Shown piece by piece: positions 25,490-34,106 of a stretch of 64,000 nt of DNA; positions within the stretch are counted from its first letter, which is position 1, and each line of letters starts with the position of its first letter. Source of the stretch: Protaetiibacter sp. (GTDB lineage: Bacteria > Actinomycetota > Actinomycetes > Actinomycetales > Microbacteriaceae); assembly GCA_030150265.1 (NCBI GenBank), contig JASLGG010000032.1, positions 1 through 64,000 of the forward strand. The letters are read 5' to 3'. A model generated the notes under the pieces. That model had not been told where the DNA came from. It searched no databases and saw nothing but the letters and a program-made list of their open reading frames with translations. The position numbers were made by a program, and so were the translations under genes.

Positions 25490-26118
25490 GCGCCCGGCTC
25501 CGGGACCGTGGCGAGCAGTGCGTGGGCCTCCGCGGTGCCGAAGCCGAGCATCGCGAGCACGGAGAGGGCCACGAGCCGATCGCCGGCGGTCACGTCGAGA
25601 GCCGAGCGGGTGGCCTCGTCGAGCACCGAGAGCACGGCGCCCTCCACGAGGCGGGCGAGCACCTCCGGCTCGATGTCGTCGCGGATGCGGCCGGTCGCCG
25701 CGCCCACCGTGACGATGTGGCGCACGCGGTCGCGGAGCGGGGCGAGCGAGAACGCGAGCTCGTGCTGGAAGGGGCCGCGCACGGTGAACCGCGCGAGCAC
25801 GCGCACCGACTCCACCTCGCGCCAGAGCCGCACCCCGATGAGCGCGAGCAGCGCCGGCGGGTCGGGATGCTCGACCTGCAGCGCGGCGGCGAGCACCCGG
25901 TCGACGCCGCGCGCGAGGAGGGAGCGCACGAGCGCGTCGCGCGTCGCGAAGTGCCCGTACACGGCGCGGCGGCTGAGTCCCGCCTCCGCGGCGATCTCGT
26001 CGAGGGAGGCGTCGGGGTCGCGGTTGAGCACGGTGCCTGCCGCGGCGAGCAGGGCGCTGCGGTTCTCCTCGGCGTCGCGGCGGCGGCCGCGCGCGGGGGC
26101 GTCCAGGGTCTGGGTCAC
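25486..26118 (-). CDS. TetR-family transcriptional regulator
   Basis: 210 residues. The N-terminal helix-turn-helix is typical: ALLAAAGTVLNRDPDASLDEIAAEAGLSRRAVYGHFATRDALV at about residues 22-64. The C-terminal ligand domain is variable, as usual. It is the first gene of the tetR / ATPase-like / yhgE operon with four-base overlaps throughout. The GTG start at 26118 has a -10-like TAGCAT (26125-26130, minus strand) six bases upstream, so the mRNA should be leaderless. A perfect palindrome immediately upstream is the probable operator, so the regulator represses itself and the YhgE system until an unknown ligand appears. Confidence 0.9.
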   Translation of the reverse strand: MTQTLDAPARGRRRDAEENRSALLAAAGTVLNRDPDASLDEIAAEAGLSRRAVYGHFATRDALVRSLLARGVDRVLAAALQVEHPDPPALLALIGVRLWREVESVRVLARFTVRGPFQHELAFSLAPLRDRVRHIVTVGAATGRIRDDIEPEVLARLVEGAVLSVLDEATRSALDVTAGDRLVALSVLAMLGFGTAEAHALLATVPEPGA

Positions 26119-26134
26119 GGGGCGATGCTACGCC

Positions 26135-26160
26135 TAAGTTGCACGTCCATGTGCAACTTA
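26135..26160. promoter_or_regulatory. TetR operator palindrome
   Basis: Perfect 10-base arms TAAGTTGCAC (26135-26144) and GTGCAACTTA (26151-26160) around a six-base spacer. It covers the -35 region of the tetR promoter and lies 71 bases upstream of purA, which reads away from it. This is one of the clearest operators in the window. Confidence 0.8.
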
Positions 26161-26230
26161 GAGCGGATGCTCAGGAGCGGGTGTCGATAGAGTGGGGTGT
26201 AATCCCCCCGGCCAGCAAGGGAGAAGAGCT

Positions 26231-27541
26231 ATGCCCGCGATCGTTCTCATCGGCGCCCAGTGGGGCGACGAAGGCAAGGGCAAGGCGACCGACCTGCTCG
26301 GCGACCGCGTCGACTACGTCGTCAAGTTCAACGGCGGCAACAACGCCGGCCACACCGTCGTCGTCGGCGACCAGAAGTACGCGCTGCACCTGCTGCCCTC
26401 GGGCATCCTGAGCCCCGGCGTCGTGCCCGTCATCGCCAACGGCGTCGTGGTCGACATCGAGGTGCTCTTCGACGAGCTCGAGGCGCTCAGCGCGCGCGGC
26501 GTCGACGTGTCGAAGCTGCTCGTCTCGGCGAACGCCCACGTCATCACCCAGTACCACCGCACGATCGACAAGGTCACCGAGCGCTTCCTCGGCAAGCGCC
26601 AGATCGGCACCACCGGCCGCGGCATCGGGCCGGCGTACGCCGACAAGATCAACCGGGTCGGCATCCGGATCCAGGACCTCTTCGACGAGAACATCCTGCG
26701 GCAGAAGGTCGAGGGCGCCCTCGACCAGAAGAACCACCTCCTGCTCAAGGTCTACAACCGGCGCGCCATCGGCGTCGACGAGGTCGTCGACGAGCTGCTG
26801 TCGTACGTGGAGCGCCTGCGGCCCATGGTGGCCGACACCTCGCTCGTGCTGAACCAGGCGCTCGACGCCGGCAAGACCGTGCTCTTCGAGGGCGGCCAGG
26901 CCACGATGCTCGACGTCGACCACGGCACCTACCCCTTCGTCACCTCCTCGAACGCCACCTCGGGCGGCGCCGCCACCGGCTCGGGCGTCGCGCCCAACCG
27001 CTTCGACCGCGTCATCGCCGTCGTGAAGGCGTACACCACGCGCGTCGGCTCGGGCCCGTTCCCGACCGAGCTCCTCGCCCGCGAGGGCGACTGGTCGTAC
27101 ACGGCCGAGGCGGGCGAGTTCCTGCGCTCGGCCGGCTTCGAGTTCGGCACCACCACCGGCCGCCCCCGCCGCACCGGCTGGTACGACGCGCCCATCGCCC
27201 GCTACGCGGCCCGCATCAACGGCGTCACCGACTTCGTGCTCACCAAGCTCGACGTGCTCACCGGCCTCGAGCGCATCCCGGTGTGCGTCGCCTACGACGT
27301 CGACGGGGTGCGCTTCGACGAGGTTCCCGTCAACCAGTCCGACTTCCACCACGCGACGCCCGTCTACGAGGAGCTCCCCGGATGGTCGGAGGACATCACG
27401 GGCGCCCGCACCTTCGCCGAGCTGCCGAAGAACGCGCAGGACTACGTGCTCGCCCTCGAGGCGATGTCCGGATCGCGCATCTCGGCGATCGGGGTCGGCC
27501 CGGGCCGCGAGGCGATTGTCGTGCGGCACGATCTGCTCTGA
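26231..27541 (+). CDS. purA: adenylosuccinate synthetase
   Basis: 436 residues, the normal length. It joins IMP and aspartate using GTP in the first step toward AMP. The GTP-binding P-loop variant GDEGKGK is at residues 12-18, with NGGNNAGHT near 38-46, TTGRGIGPAY near 129-138, the loop SSNATSGG near 238 and the C-terminal GxxTGRPRRTGWYD region near 310-323. The ATG at 26231 is preceded by AAGGGAG and not by a leaderless signature. A -10-like TAGAGT lies at 26188-26193. An upstream in-frame ATG would add residues not found in the family. It is monocistronic, divergent from the tetR operon. Confidence 0.97.
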   Translation: MPAIVLIGAQWGDEGKGKATDLLGDRVDYVVKFNGGNNAGHTVVVGDQKYALHLLPSGILSPGVVPVIANGVVVDIEVLFDELEALSARGVDVSKLLVSANAHVITQYHRTIDKVTERFLGKRQIGTTGRGIGPAYADKINRVGIRIQDLFDENILRQKVEGALDQKNHLLLKVYNRRAIGVDEVVDELLSYVERLRPMVADTSLVLNQALDAGKTVLFEGGQATMLDVDHGTYPFVTSSNATSGGAATGSGVAPNRFDRVIAVVKAYTTRVGSGPFPTELLAREGDWSYTAEAGEFLRSAGFEFGTTTGRPRRTGWYDAPIARYAARINGVTDFVLTKLDVLTGLERIPVCVAYDVDGVRFDEVPVNQSDFHHATPVYEELPGWSEDITGARTFAELPKNAQDYVLALEAMSGSRISAIGVGPGREAIVVRHDLL

Positions 27542-27562
27542 GCTCTCGGGCGGGCAGCGGCC

Positions 27563-28204
27563 TCAGCCGACGATCGCCGTGACGATCGCGCCCGCGGCCC
27601 ACAGGCCGGCCGCGATCGCGAGGAGCGGGATGCCGATGCCGCGCACCCAGTCGCCGCCCGACGGCAGCACCGGCTCGGCCTCGCCGTCGGTCGTGCGGGG
27701 GAGTCGCGCGAGGATGCGGCTGCGCGCGGTGTCCGCCGCCACGAACGGGGTGCCGTCGGCGCGCGTCGTGCCGAGGAACAGCTCGCGCGGGGCCGCGCGC
27801 AGCCCGAGCACGAGCGGGACGGCGCCCATCGCGACGAACATCGCCGCGAGGAGCAGGTTGGTGACCATGCCCTCCCCGACCGTGAAGCCCGCGTATCCGA
27901 AGGCGATGCCGAGGCCCACGAACAGCACCGGCCACGCCCAGCCGACGAGCGGCGCCGCGAAGCCGCGGGCCAGCATCACGCCGACGCCGACCGCGAGGAG
28001 GCCGCCGAAGATCGAGAGCGGCACGGTCGCCGCGACGTCGGCCGGGCACTCGACCTCGATCTCGTAGGGCCCGCCCGAGGCGCAGAAGCCGCCGAGCCCC
28101 ATGACGGTCGAGGCGCCGCGGTAGAGCAGGGCGAAGCTGAGGGCGAAGAGCCCCCAGGAGAGCAGGGCGCCGAGGTAGCGCCATCCGGGACCGGCGGTTC
28201 GCAT
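27563..28204 (-). CDS. multi-spanning membrane protein of unknown function
   Basis: 213 residues with about five or six hydrophobic helices (near residues 10-30, 60-82, 85-105, 112-130 and 188-210). A short external loop between helices 1 and 2 contains two cysteines (GFCASGG and VECPAD), which could form a disulfide. A hydrophilic loop of about 50 residues separates the last two helices. I do not recognise a family. The ATG at 28204 has a -10-like TACCGT (28211-28216, minus strand) ending six bases upstream, so the start is well supported and the mRNA probably leaderless. It is divergent from the GNAT gene and ends 21 bases from purA. Confidence 0.7.
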   Translation of the reverse strand: MRTAGPGWRYLGALLSWGLFALSFALLYRGASTVMGLGGFCASGGPYEIEVECPADVAATVPLSIFGGLLAVGVGVMLARGFAAPLVGWAWPVLFVGLGIAFGYAGFTVGEGMVTNLLLAAMFVAMGAVPLVLGLRAAPRELFLGTTRADGTPFVAADTARSRILARLPRTTDGEAEPVLPSGGDWVRGIGIPLLAIAAGLWAAGAIVTAIVG

Positions 28205-28236
28205 GACGGAACGGTAGCGGATGCGAGGATGGGCTG

Positions 28237-28884
28237 GTGACCGCCACCCGACCCGAGCGCACGCCCCTCCTCGGCCGCTTCATCCGCCTCGACCCGCTGC
28301 GGCGCGAGGACCTCGGTGAGCTGTGGACGGCGATCGGCCGTGCCGAGGTGTTCGCGAGCGGCTACGGCGGCGGCCCCGCCGGCCTCCCGGCGGACGAGGC
28401 GGCCTACGCCGAGTGGGCGTGGACGCGGTTCCCGCACGAGGCGGGCAACACCTACGTCGTGCGCGTCGCATCCGGACCCCACGCCGGCGAGGTGGTCGGC
28501 GCCACGAGCCTCGCCGACTTCGACGAGCACCGCGAGTCCGCCCACATCGGCTGGACCGGCTACGACCCGCGCGTGTGGGGAACCCAGGTGAACCCGGAGG
28601 CGAAGCTGCTGCTGCTCGGGCTCGCCTTCGACCACGGCTACGGGCGCGTGAAGATCCAGACCGGCAGCACCAACGCCCGCTCGCGTGCCGCCATCGAGAA
28701 GCTCGGCGCCGTGTTCGAGGGCGTCGTGCGGCGCGAGCAGCCGCTCGCCGACGGCAGCTGGCGCGACACGGCCGTCTACTCGGTGATCGTCGACGAGTGG
28801 CCCGCGGTGCGCGTCGGGCTCGAGAGCCGCCTCGCCGCCTGGGGCGAGCGGCCCGTGCTCTATCGCTCGGTCGCGCGCGACTGA
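28237..28884 (+). CDS. GNAT-family N-acetyltransferase (RimJ/RimL type)
   Basis: 215 residues from a GTG start. The opening GRFIRLDPLRREDLGELW and the central WTGYDPRVWGTQVNPEAKLLLLGLAFDHGYGRVKIQTGSTNARSRAAIEKLGAVFEGVVRRE region (residues 107-167) are typical of the RimJ/RimL branch, in which the NARSRAAIEKLG helix helps bind acetyl-CoA. Members acetylate protein N-termini or small amines, and the substrate is not predictable. It is divergent from the membrane protein gene, with only 32 bases between the two starts, so their promoters must overlap. Confidence 0.88.
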   Translation: MTATRPERTPLLGRFIRLDPLRREDLGELWTAIGRAEVFASGYGGGPAGLPADEAAYAEWAWTRFPHEAGNTYVVRVASGPHAGEVVGATSLADFDEHRESAHIGWTGYDPRVWGTQVNPEAKLLLLGLAFDHGYGRVKIQTGSTNARSRAAIEKLGAVFEGVVRREQPLADGSWRDTAVYSVIVDEWPAVRVGLESRLAAWGERPVLYRSVARD

Positions 28885-28962
28885 GGGGGCGCTGCGGCGC
28901 CGGGCCGAATCCGGGACGGATGCCCCTGCCGCCCGGGACGCGGTGCTCCCTACCGTCGGGGG

Positions 28963-29988
28963 ATGACCTCCTGGCGACCCGACGTGCTGGGCGGCTTCGA
29001 GCAGCTGCCCCTCCCCCTGCCCTCCGACGACGAGGGTGCGGTCGTGGCGACCCTCGTGCGTCCGACCGCCGCGAAGGTCGCCGCATGGGGGCGTGAGCCC
29101 TACGGCTTCGCCGCCGACGTCGACGTGCTCTATGTGCACGGATGGTCGGACTACTTCTTCCAGGAGGAGCACGCCCTCTTCTGGACCCGCGCGGGCGCCC
29201 GCTTCCATGCCCTCGACCTGCGCAAGTACGGCCGCAGCCTGCTCCCGCACCAGACCCCCGGCTACGTCGACGACCTCATGACCTACGACGCCGACATCGA
29301 GGCGGCGCTCGCCGCGATGGGGCGCGCCGAGCGCGCCGACCGGCCGCTCGTGCTCGTCGGGCACTCGACGGGCGGACTCACGCTCTCGCTGTGGGCGTCG
29401 CGCAACCCGGGCGGGGCATCCGCGTTGATCCTCAACAGCCCCTGGCTCGAGTTCCAGGCCGACGAGCTCGGCCGTCGCGCCATCGCTCCCCTCGTGTCGC
29501 TCGGCGCGCGCCTCGGACCGCGCGCGGCGCTGCCCGGGATCGACCGCGGCTTCAACACCCAGGCGAGCTCGCGCCTGTTCGACGGCGAGTGGGACTACGA
29601 CCTGAGCTGGCGCCCCGAGCGCGGCTTCCCCGTGCACAGCGGCTGGCTCGACGCGGTGCTCGACGGCCATGCACGTGTCGCCGAGGGGCTCGGCATCGAG
29701 GCGCCGGCGCTCGTGATGCTGTCGGCGCGCAGCGCCCTGCAGACCTCGTGGTCGCCGCGCATCTACGACTCCGACGTGGCGCTCGACGTGGATGCGGTGG
29801 CCGCCCGCGCGAGCCGGCTGGGCAGCCACGTGACGATCAGTCGCCTCGACGGCGCGCTGCACGACGTGCTGCTGTCGCGCCGCTCGGTGCGCGCGAACGC
29901 CTACTCGGTCATGGCCCGCTGGACGCGGGCGCACCTTCCCGCGTCGGCCGCCGCCGAGAGCCTGCTGCGGGCCGCACTGCGGGGCTGA
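28963..29988 (+). CDS. alpha/beta-hydrolase (lysophospholipase-like)
   Basis: 341 residues with no signal peptide. The nucleophile elbow GHSTGG is near residue 129, preceded by the oxyanion strand VDVLYVHGWSDYFFQ near 47-61. The catalytic His is probably in DGALHDVLLSRR near residue 300. The overall pattern resembles Ser hydrolases annotated as lysophospholipase or serine aminopeptidase S33 type. The substrate is unknown. A -10-like TACCGT (28951-28956) ends six bases before the ATG, which fixes the start and predicts a leaderless message. The chorismate mutase gene follows after 25 bases but has its own promoter-like hexamer. Confidence 0.88.
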   Translation: MTSWRPDVLGGFEQLPLPLPSDDEGAVVATLVRPTAAKVAAWGREPYGFAADVDVLYVHGWSDYFFQEEHALFWTRAGARFHALDLRKYGRSLLPHQTPGYVDDLMTYDADIEAALAAMGRAERADRPLVLVGHSTGGLTLSLWASRNPGGASALILNSPWLEFQADELGRRAIAPLVSLGARLGPRAALPGIDRGFNTQASSRLFDGEWDYDLSWRPERGFPVHSGWLDAVLDGHARVAEGLGIEAPALVMLSARSALQTSWSPRIYDSDVALDVDAVAARASRLGSHVTISRLDGALHDVLLSRRSVRANAYSVMARWTRAHLPASAAAESLLRAALRG

Positions 29989-30013
29989 GCGGCGCGCCCG
30001 GTAATCTTGCCTG

Positions 30014-30331
30014 ATGACCGCGGACGCGCACGAGGACCCGCTCGCCGAGCTCGCCGGCTACCGCCGGAGCATCGACAACATCGACGCGGCGCTCATCCAC
30101 CTGCTCGCCGAGAGGTTCAAGGCGACCCAGGCCGTCGGCCGTCTCAAGGCGGCGAGCGGGATGCCGGCCTCGGACCCCGAGCGCGAGCGGGTGCAGATCG
30201 CGCGGCTGCGCGCTCTGGCATCCGAGTCGCATCTCGACCCCGAGTTCGCCGAGAAGTGGTTCACCTTCGTGGTGGCCGAGGTCATCCACCACCACGAGCG
30301 GCTCGCCGGGAACGGCGGCGGCGCGGGGTGA
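30014..30331 (+). CDS. chorismate mutase, AroQ type
   Basis: 105 residues, all helical, matching the single-domain AroQ fold that turns chorismate into prephenate for Phe and Tyr. Typical parts are LAGYRRSIDNIDAALIHLLAERFKATQAVGRLKA (residues 13-46, with the active-site Arg and the Lys of VGRLKA) and the C-terminal helix FAEKWFTFVVAEVIHHHERL. A -10-like TAATCT (30002-30007) ends six bases before the ATG, so the transcript is probably leaderless. Its stop overlaps the next start (GTGA), which couples it to an SDR gene with no obvious link to aromatic synthesis. Confidence 0.92.
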   Translation: MTADAHEDPLAELAGYRRSIDNIDAALIHLLAERFKATQAVGRLKAASGMPASDPERERVQIARLRALASESHLDPEFAEKWFTFVVAEVIHHHERLAGNGGGAG

Positions 30332-31251
30332 CCTCCGCCTGGGATCCGCGCGCGCTGCCCTCGCTCGCGGGGCGCACCGTCGTCGTCACGGGCGGCAACG
30401 CGGGCATCGGCTATTTCGCCTCCGAGCAGCTCGCGGCGGCGGGCGCGCGGGTGGTGGTCGCCGCGCGCTCGGCGGAGAAGGCGCGGCTCGCGATGGACGC
30501 GATCCGTGCGCGGGTGCCCGGCGCCGAGCTCGCGCACGTGCCGCTCGACCTCGCCTCGCTCGCCTCCGTGCGGGCCGCCGCCGAGGGCATCGCGGCGTTC
30601 CGGCCGCTGCACGGGCTCCTCAACAACGCCGGCCGGGTCGTCGCCTCACGGCACCGGCTGCTCACCGACGACGGCCACGAGCTCACGGTCGGCGGCAACT
30701 TCCTCGGCCACTTCGCACTCACCACCCTGCTGTTCCCCGCGCTCGCGGCCGACGGACGCGTCGTCGGCATGGGCAGCGACTCCACCCGGATGGTGCGCCT
30801 CGACCCCGCGGATCTCTGGTCCGAGCGCCGCTACAGCCCCTTCCGGGCCTATGCCTTCTCGAAGCACGCCGTGCAGGGCTTCCACCTCGAGCTCGCCCGG
30901 CGGCTCGCCGCGGCGGGCGACGGACGCGCCTCGCTGCTCGCGCATCCGGGCTGGGCCACGAGCGCCTATGCCGCGCGCCGTCCCGGCATCACCGACCGCG
31001 ATCCGCTCGGCGGGCGCGTCTTCGAGGCGCTCACCGGATGGGTCGGGCAGGGCAAGGACCGCGGTGCCTGGCCGGCGGTGCGGGCCATCGCGGATCCGGA
31101 TGCGACGAACGGCGACTACCTCGGCCCGCGGTGGATGCTGCGCGGCGCGCCCGTGCTCACGAGCCCGGTCGCGTCATCCGCCGACCCCGCCTTCGGCGCG
31201 GCCCTGTGGGCCGACGCGGAGGAGCGCACGGGCATCCGCTTCGCGGTGTAG
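30328..31251 (+). CDS. short-chain dehydrogenase/reductase
   Basis: 307 residues from a GTG that overlaps the chorismate mutase stop. The cofactor loop TGGNAGIG is near residues 20-27, LNNAGR near 97-102 matches the NNAG motif, a Ser in GMGSDSTR near 149 and the catalytic YxxxK in AYAFSKHAVQG near 174-178. It resembles the retinol or protochlorophyllide reductase-like SDR branch and uses NAD(P)(H), probably NADP because of the ARS turn after the second strand. The substrate is unknown. It is convergent with purL across a 438-base repeat-bearing gap. Confidence 0.9.
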   Translation: MTSAWDPRALPSLAGRTVVVTGGNAGIGYFASEQLAAAGARVVVAARSAEKARLAMDAIRARVPGAELAHVPLDLASLASVRAAAEGIAAFRPLHGLLNNAGRVVASRHRLLTDDGHELTVGGNFLGHFALTTLLFPALAADGRVVGMGSDSTRMVRLDPADLWSERRYSPFRAYAFSKHAVQGFHLELARRLAAAGDGRASLLAHPGWATSAYAARRPGITDRDPLGGRVFEALTGWVGQGKDRGAWPAVRAIADPDATNGDYLGPRWMLRGAPVLTSPVASSADPAFGAALWADAEERTGIRFAV

Positions 31252-31301
31252 GGGGAGTGGCGCGGCGGCCGCTGTCCCGCCGCCCGGGCTCCACCCGCCT
31301 C

Positions 31302-31609
31302 GAGCGGTGCGGCGGGAGCAATCGCATCCTCGGCGGGAGCCAGCGCACGACCGGGCGGCGAACTGCACCTGCGGCGGGAGCAACTGCACCCGCCGAGTGG
31401 CGTCATCGCCGCCCGCGCCTCCGGTGCTGGATAGCCGGTCCCGTCCGCCCGGGGGCGGCATCGGGCATCGGGCGGACGAACCTTCGAGCGGCGGGAGCAG
31501 TTGCCCCCGCCGCGTGCACGCGGTGCCGCCCGCGCCCGCAGTTGCTCCCGCCGAGGATGCGATTGCTCCCGCCGAGCGCCGCCGCAGGTGACTCAAGCAG
31601 GTGACTCAA
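31302..31609. repeat. 438-base convergent gap filled with REP-like inverted repeats
   Basis: The gap 31252-31689 between the SDR and purL genes holds no credible gene. CGGCGGGAGC occurs four times forward (31310, 31331, 31372, 31489) and twice inverted (within 31544-31553 and 31565-31574). A perfect 31-base inverted repeat pairs 31310-31340 with 31544-31574 across 203 bases. A 16-base perfect pair joins 31372-31387 and 31538-31553. A 13-base word (GCAGGTGACTCAA) is tandemly duplicated at 31584-31609. Parts match the element at 9111-9194. Terminator activity for both convergent genes is likely, but the arrangement exceeds what termination needs. Confidence 0.8.
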
Positions 31610-31689
31610 GTGCCCCCGAGCGCCGCCCCTGGCGAGCCAGGTGGGCCCGAGACGCCGCAGGCGACGCGTCTCGAAACCGCCGACCCCGG

Positions 31690-33981
31690 CTACGCGAAGT
31701 GCGCGCGCAGCGGCTCGCGGAACGTCGTGACCAGCTCGTCGACGGATGCCGTGAACAGCCCCTGCACCTCGAGCGCCGGCTCGGAGTCGGTCACGCCGAT
31801 CCGCAGCACGGGGTAGCCGCGACCCTCGCACAGGCGGGTGAACTTGACGTCCTCCTCGCGCGGCACCGCGACCAGCACACGGCCCGTCGACTCCGAGAAG
31901 AGGGCCGTCGCGACGTCCACGCCGTCGCGCGTCAGCAGCTCGTCGAGGAACACCCGCGCGCCGACCCCGAAGCGCAGCACGCCCTCCGCGAGGGCGATCG
32001 CGAGGCCGCCGTCGGCGAGGTCGTGGGCCGCGGCGAGCAGGCCCTCGTGCGCGGCGGCGGCGAGCAGGCCCGCGAGGTCCTTCTCGCGCTCGAGATCGAC
32101 CGCCGGGGGGCGCCCGCCGAGGTGGCCGTGCACGACGCCCGCCCAGGCCGAGCCGTCGAGCTCGAGCGCCGTGGTGCCGAGCAGGTAGAGATTGTCTCCC
32201 GCATCCTGCCAGCCGGACGGCACGCGGCGTCCGACATCGTCGATCGTGCCGAGCACCGCCACGACCGGGGTGGGGTGGATCGGCACGTCGCCCGTCTGGT
32301 TGTAGAACGACACGTTGCCGCCCGTGACCGGGATGCCGAGGGCGAGGCAGCCATCCGCGAGTCCTTCGACCGCCCGCGAGAACTGCCACATCACCTCGGG
32401 GTTCTCGGGCGAGCCGAAGTTGAGGCAGTCGGAGACGGCGGCCGGGGTCGCGCCGGTCACGGCGACGTTGCGGTACGCCTCGGCGAGCGCGAGCTGCGCG
32501 CCCACGTACGGGTCGAGGTAGGCGTAGCGGCCGTTGGCATCCGTCGCGAGCGCGAAGCCCAGCCCCGAGGTCTCGTCGACGCGCACCATGCCGCCGTCGT
32601 CGGGGTAGCTGAGAGCCGTGTTGCCGAGCACGTACTTGTCGTACTGCGAGGTGATCCAGCTCTTGTCGGCGAGGTTCGCCGAGCCGAGCAGCCGCAGCAC
32701 CTGCTCCTTCACCTCGGCGCCCGCCGTGGGACGGACGAGGGCGGATGCCGTGTCGGCGTTCACGAGGTCGAGCCACGTCGGGTAGGCGATCGGCCGCTCG
32801 TACACGGGCCCGTCGACCGCGACGGTGCGCGGGTCGACGTCGACGATCGTCTCGCCCTTCCAGTCGATGACGAGCCGCCCGGTGCCGGTGACCTCGCCGA
32901 GCACGCTCGCCTCGACATCCCACTTCGCCGTCACCGCGAGGAATCCCTCGAGCTTCTCGGGCGCGACGACCGCCATCATGCGCTCCTGGCTCTCCGACAT
33001 GAGGATCTCCTCGGCGGTGAGCGTGGGGTCGCGCAGCAGCACCTCGTCGAGCACGATGTGCATGCCGCCGTCGCCGTTGGAGGCGAGCTCGGAGGTGGCG
33101 CACGAGATGCCCGCGGCGCCGAGGTCCTGGATGCCCTCCACGAGCCCCTCGCGATACAGCTCGAGGCAGCACTCGATGAGCACCTTCTCCATGAACGGGT
33201 CGCCCACCTGCACGGCGGGGCGCTTGCGGCCCGAGCCCTCGTCGAACGACTCGGACGCGAGGATGGACGCCCCGCCGATGCCGTCGCCGCCCGTGCGCGC
33301 CCCGAACAGCACGACCTTGTTGCCGACGCCGCGCGCGTTGGCGAGATGCAGGTCCTCGTGGCGCAGCACGCCCACCGCGAGGGCGTTGACGAGCGGGTTC
33401 GCCTGGTAGATCGGGTCGAACCAGGTCTCGCCGCCGATGTTGGGGAGGCCGAGGCAGTTGCCGTAGAAGCTGATGCCCGAGACGACGCCCGGCACGACGC
33501 GCGCCGTGTCGGCGTGGTCGATCGCGCCGAAGCGCAGCGCATCCATCACCGCGACCGGCCGCGCGCCCATCGAGATGATGTCGCGCACGATGCCGCCGAC
33601 GCCCGTCGCCGCGCCCTGGAACGGCTCGACGTAGCTCGGGTGGTTGTGGCTCTCGATCTTGAAGGTCACCGCCCAGCCCTCGCCGATGTCGACGACGCCC
33701 GCGTTCTCGCCCATGCCGACCATGAGGTTCTTGGTCATCTCGGGCGTGACCCGCTGCCCGAACTTGCGCAGGTGCACCTTGGAGCTCTTGTAGGAGCAGT
33801 GCTCGCTCCACATCACCGAGTACATGGCGAGCTCGCCGCTCGTGGGGCGGCGGCCGAGGATCTCGCGGATGCGCTGGTACTCGTCGGTCTTGAGCCCGAG
33901 CGCCGCGTAGGGCTGCTCCCTCTCCGGGGTCGCTGTGGCGTTCTCGACGGTGTCGACGACGTGCGTCGAGGGGGTGCTCAC
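31690..33981 (-). CDS. purL: phosphoribosylformylglycinamidine synthase, large subunit (PurL, small type)
   Basis: 763 residues, the size of the PurL that works with separate PurS and PurQ. It catalyses ATP-dependent conversion of FGAR to FGAM. Landmarks are SEHCSYKSSKVHLRKFG near residues 54-70, the AIR synthase-like glycine motifs (GMGENAGVVDIGEGWAVTFKIESHNHPSYVEPFQGAATGVGG, 95-136) and a second AIRS-type half near 420-560. The GTG start has AAGGAG at 33991-33996 (minus strand), eight bases upstream, and a -10-like TAGGAT at 34023-34028. It lies downstream of purS and purQ on the same strand, but an opposite-strand surface gene separates them, so it has its own promoter. Confidence 0.97.
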   Translation of the reverse strand: MSTPSTHVVDTVENATATPEREQPYAALGLKTDEYQRIREILGRRPTSGELAMYSVMWSEHCSYKSSKVHLRKFGQRVTPEMTKNLMVGMGENAGVVDIGEGWAVTFKIESHNHPSYVEPFQGAATGVGGIVRDIISMGARPVAVMDALRFGAIDHADTARVVPGVVSGISFYGNCLGLPNIGGETWFDPIYQANPLVNALAVGVLRHEDLHLANARGVGNKVVLFGARTGGDGIGGASILASESFDEGSGRKRPAVQVGDPFMEKVLIECCLELYREGLVEGIQDLGAAGISCATSELASNGDGGMHIVLDEVLLRDPTLTAEEILMSESQERMMAVVAPEKLEGFLAVTAKWDVEASVLGEVTGTGRLVIDWKGETIVDVDPRTVAVDGPVYERPIAYPTWLDLVNADTASALVRPTAGAEVKEQVLRLLGSANLADKSWITSQYDKYVLGNTALSYPDDGGMVRVDETSGLGFALATDANGRYAYLDPYVGAQLALAEAYRNVAVTGATPAAVSDCLNFGSPENPEVMWQFSRAVEGLADGCLALGIPVTGGNVSFYNQTGDVPIHPTPVVAVLGTIDDVGRRVPSGWQDAGDNLYLLGTTALELDGSAWAGVVHGHLGGRPPAVDLEREKDLAGLLAAAAHEGLLAAAHDLADGGLAIALAEGVLRFGVGARVFLDELLTRDGVDVATALFSESTGRVLVAVPREEDVKFTRLCEGRGYPVLRIGVTDSEPALEVQGLFTASVDELVTTFREPLRAHFA

Positions 33982-34106
33982 GGGGGCGTGCTCCTTGCGG
34001 GCGGGCGGGTGGCGACCTCCTCATCCTACCGGCGGGCCTGAGACGGGGATGCGGGGTGCCGCCGCAGGCACTACCCTGGTCCGGCCCCACCCGCAGAGGA
34101 GTCGTC

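Noticed and set aside
31302..31609. Insertion sequence remnant with transposase
   Set aside because: No transposase coding sequence or classic terminal repeats with target duplication at both ends. Only short REP-like repeats are present.
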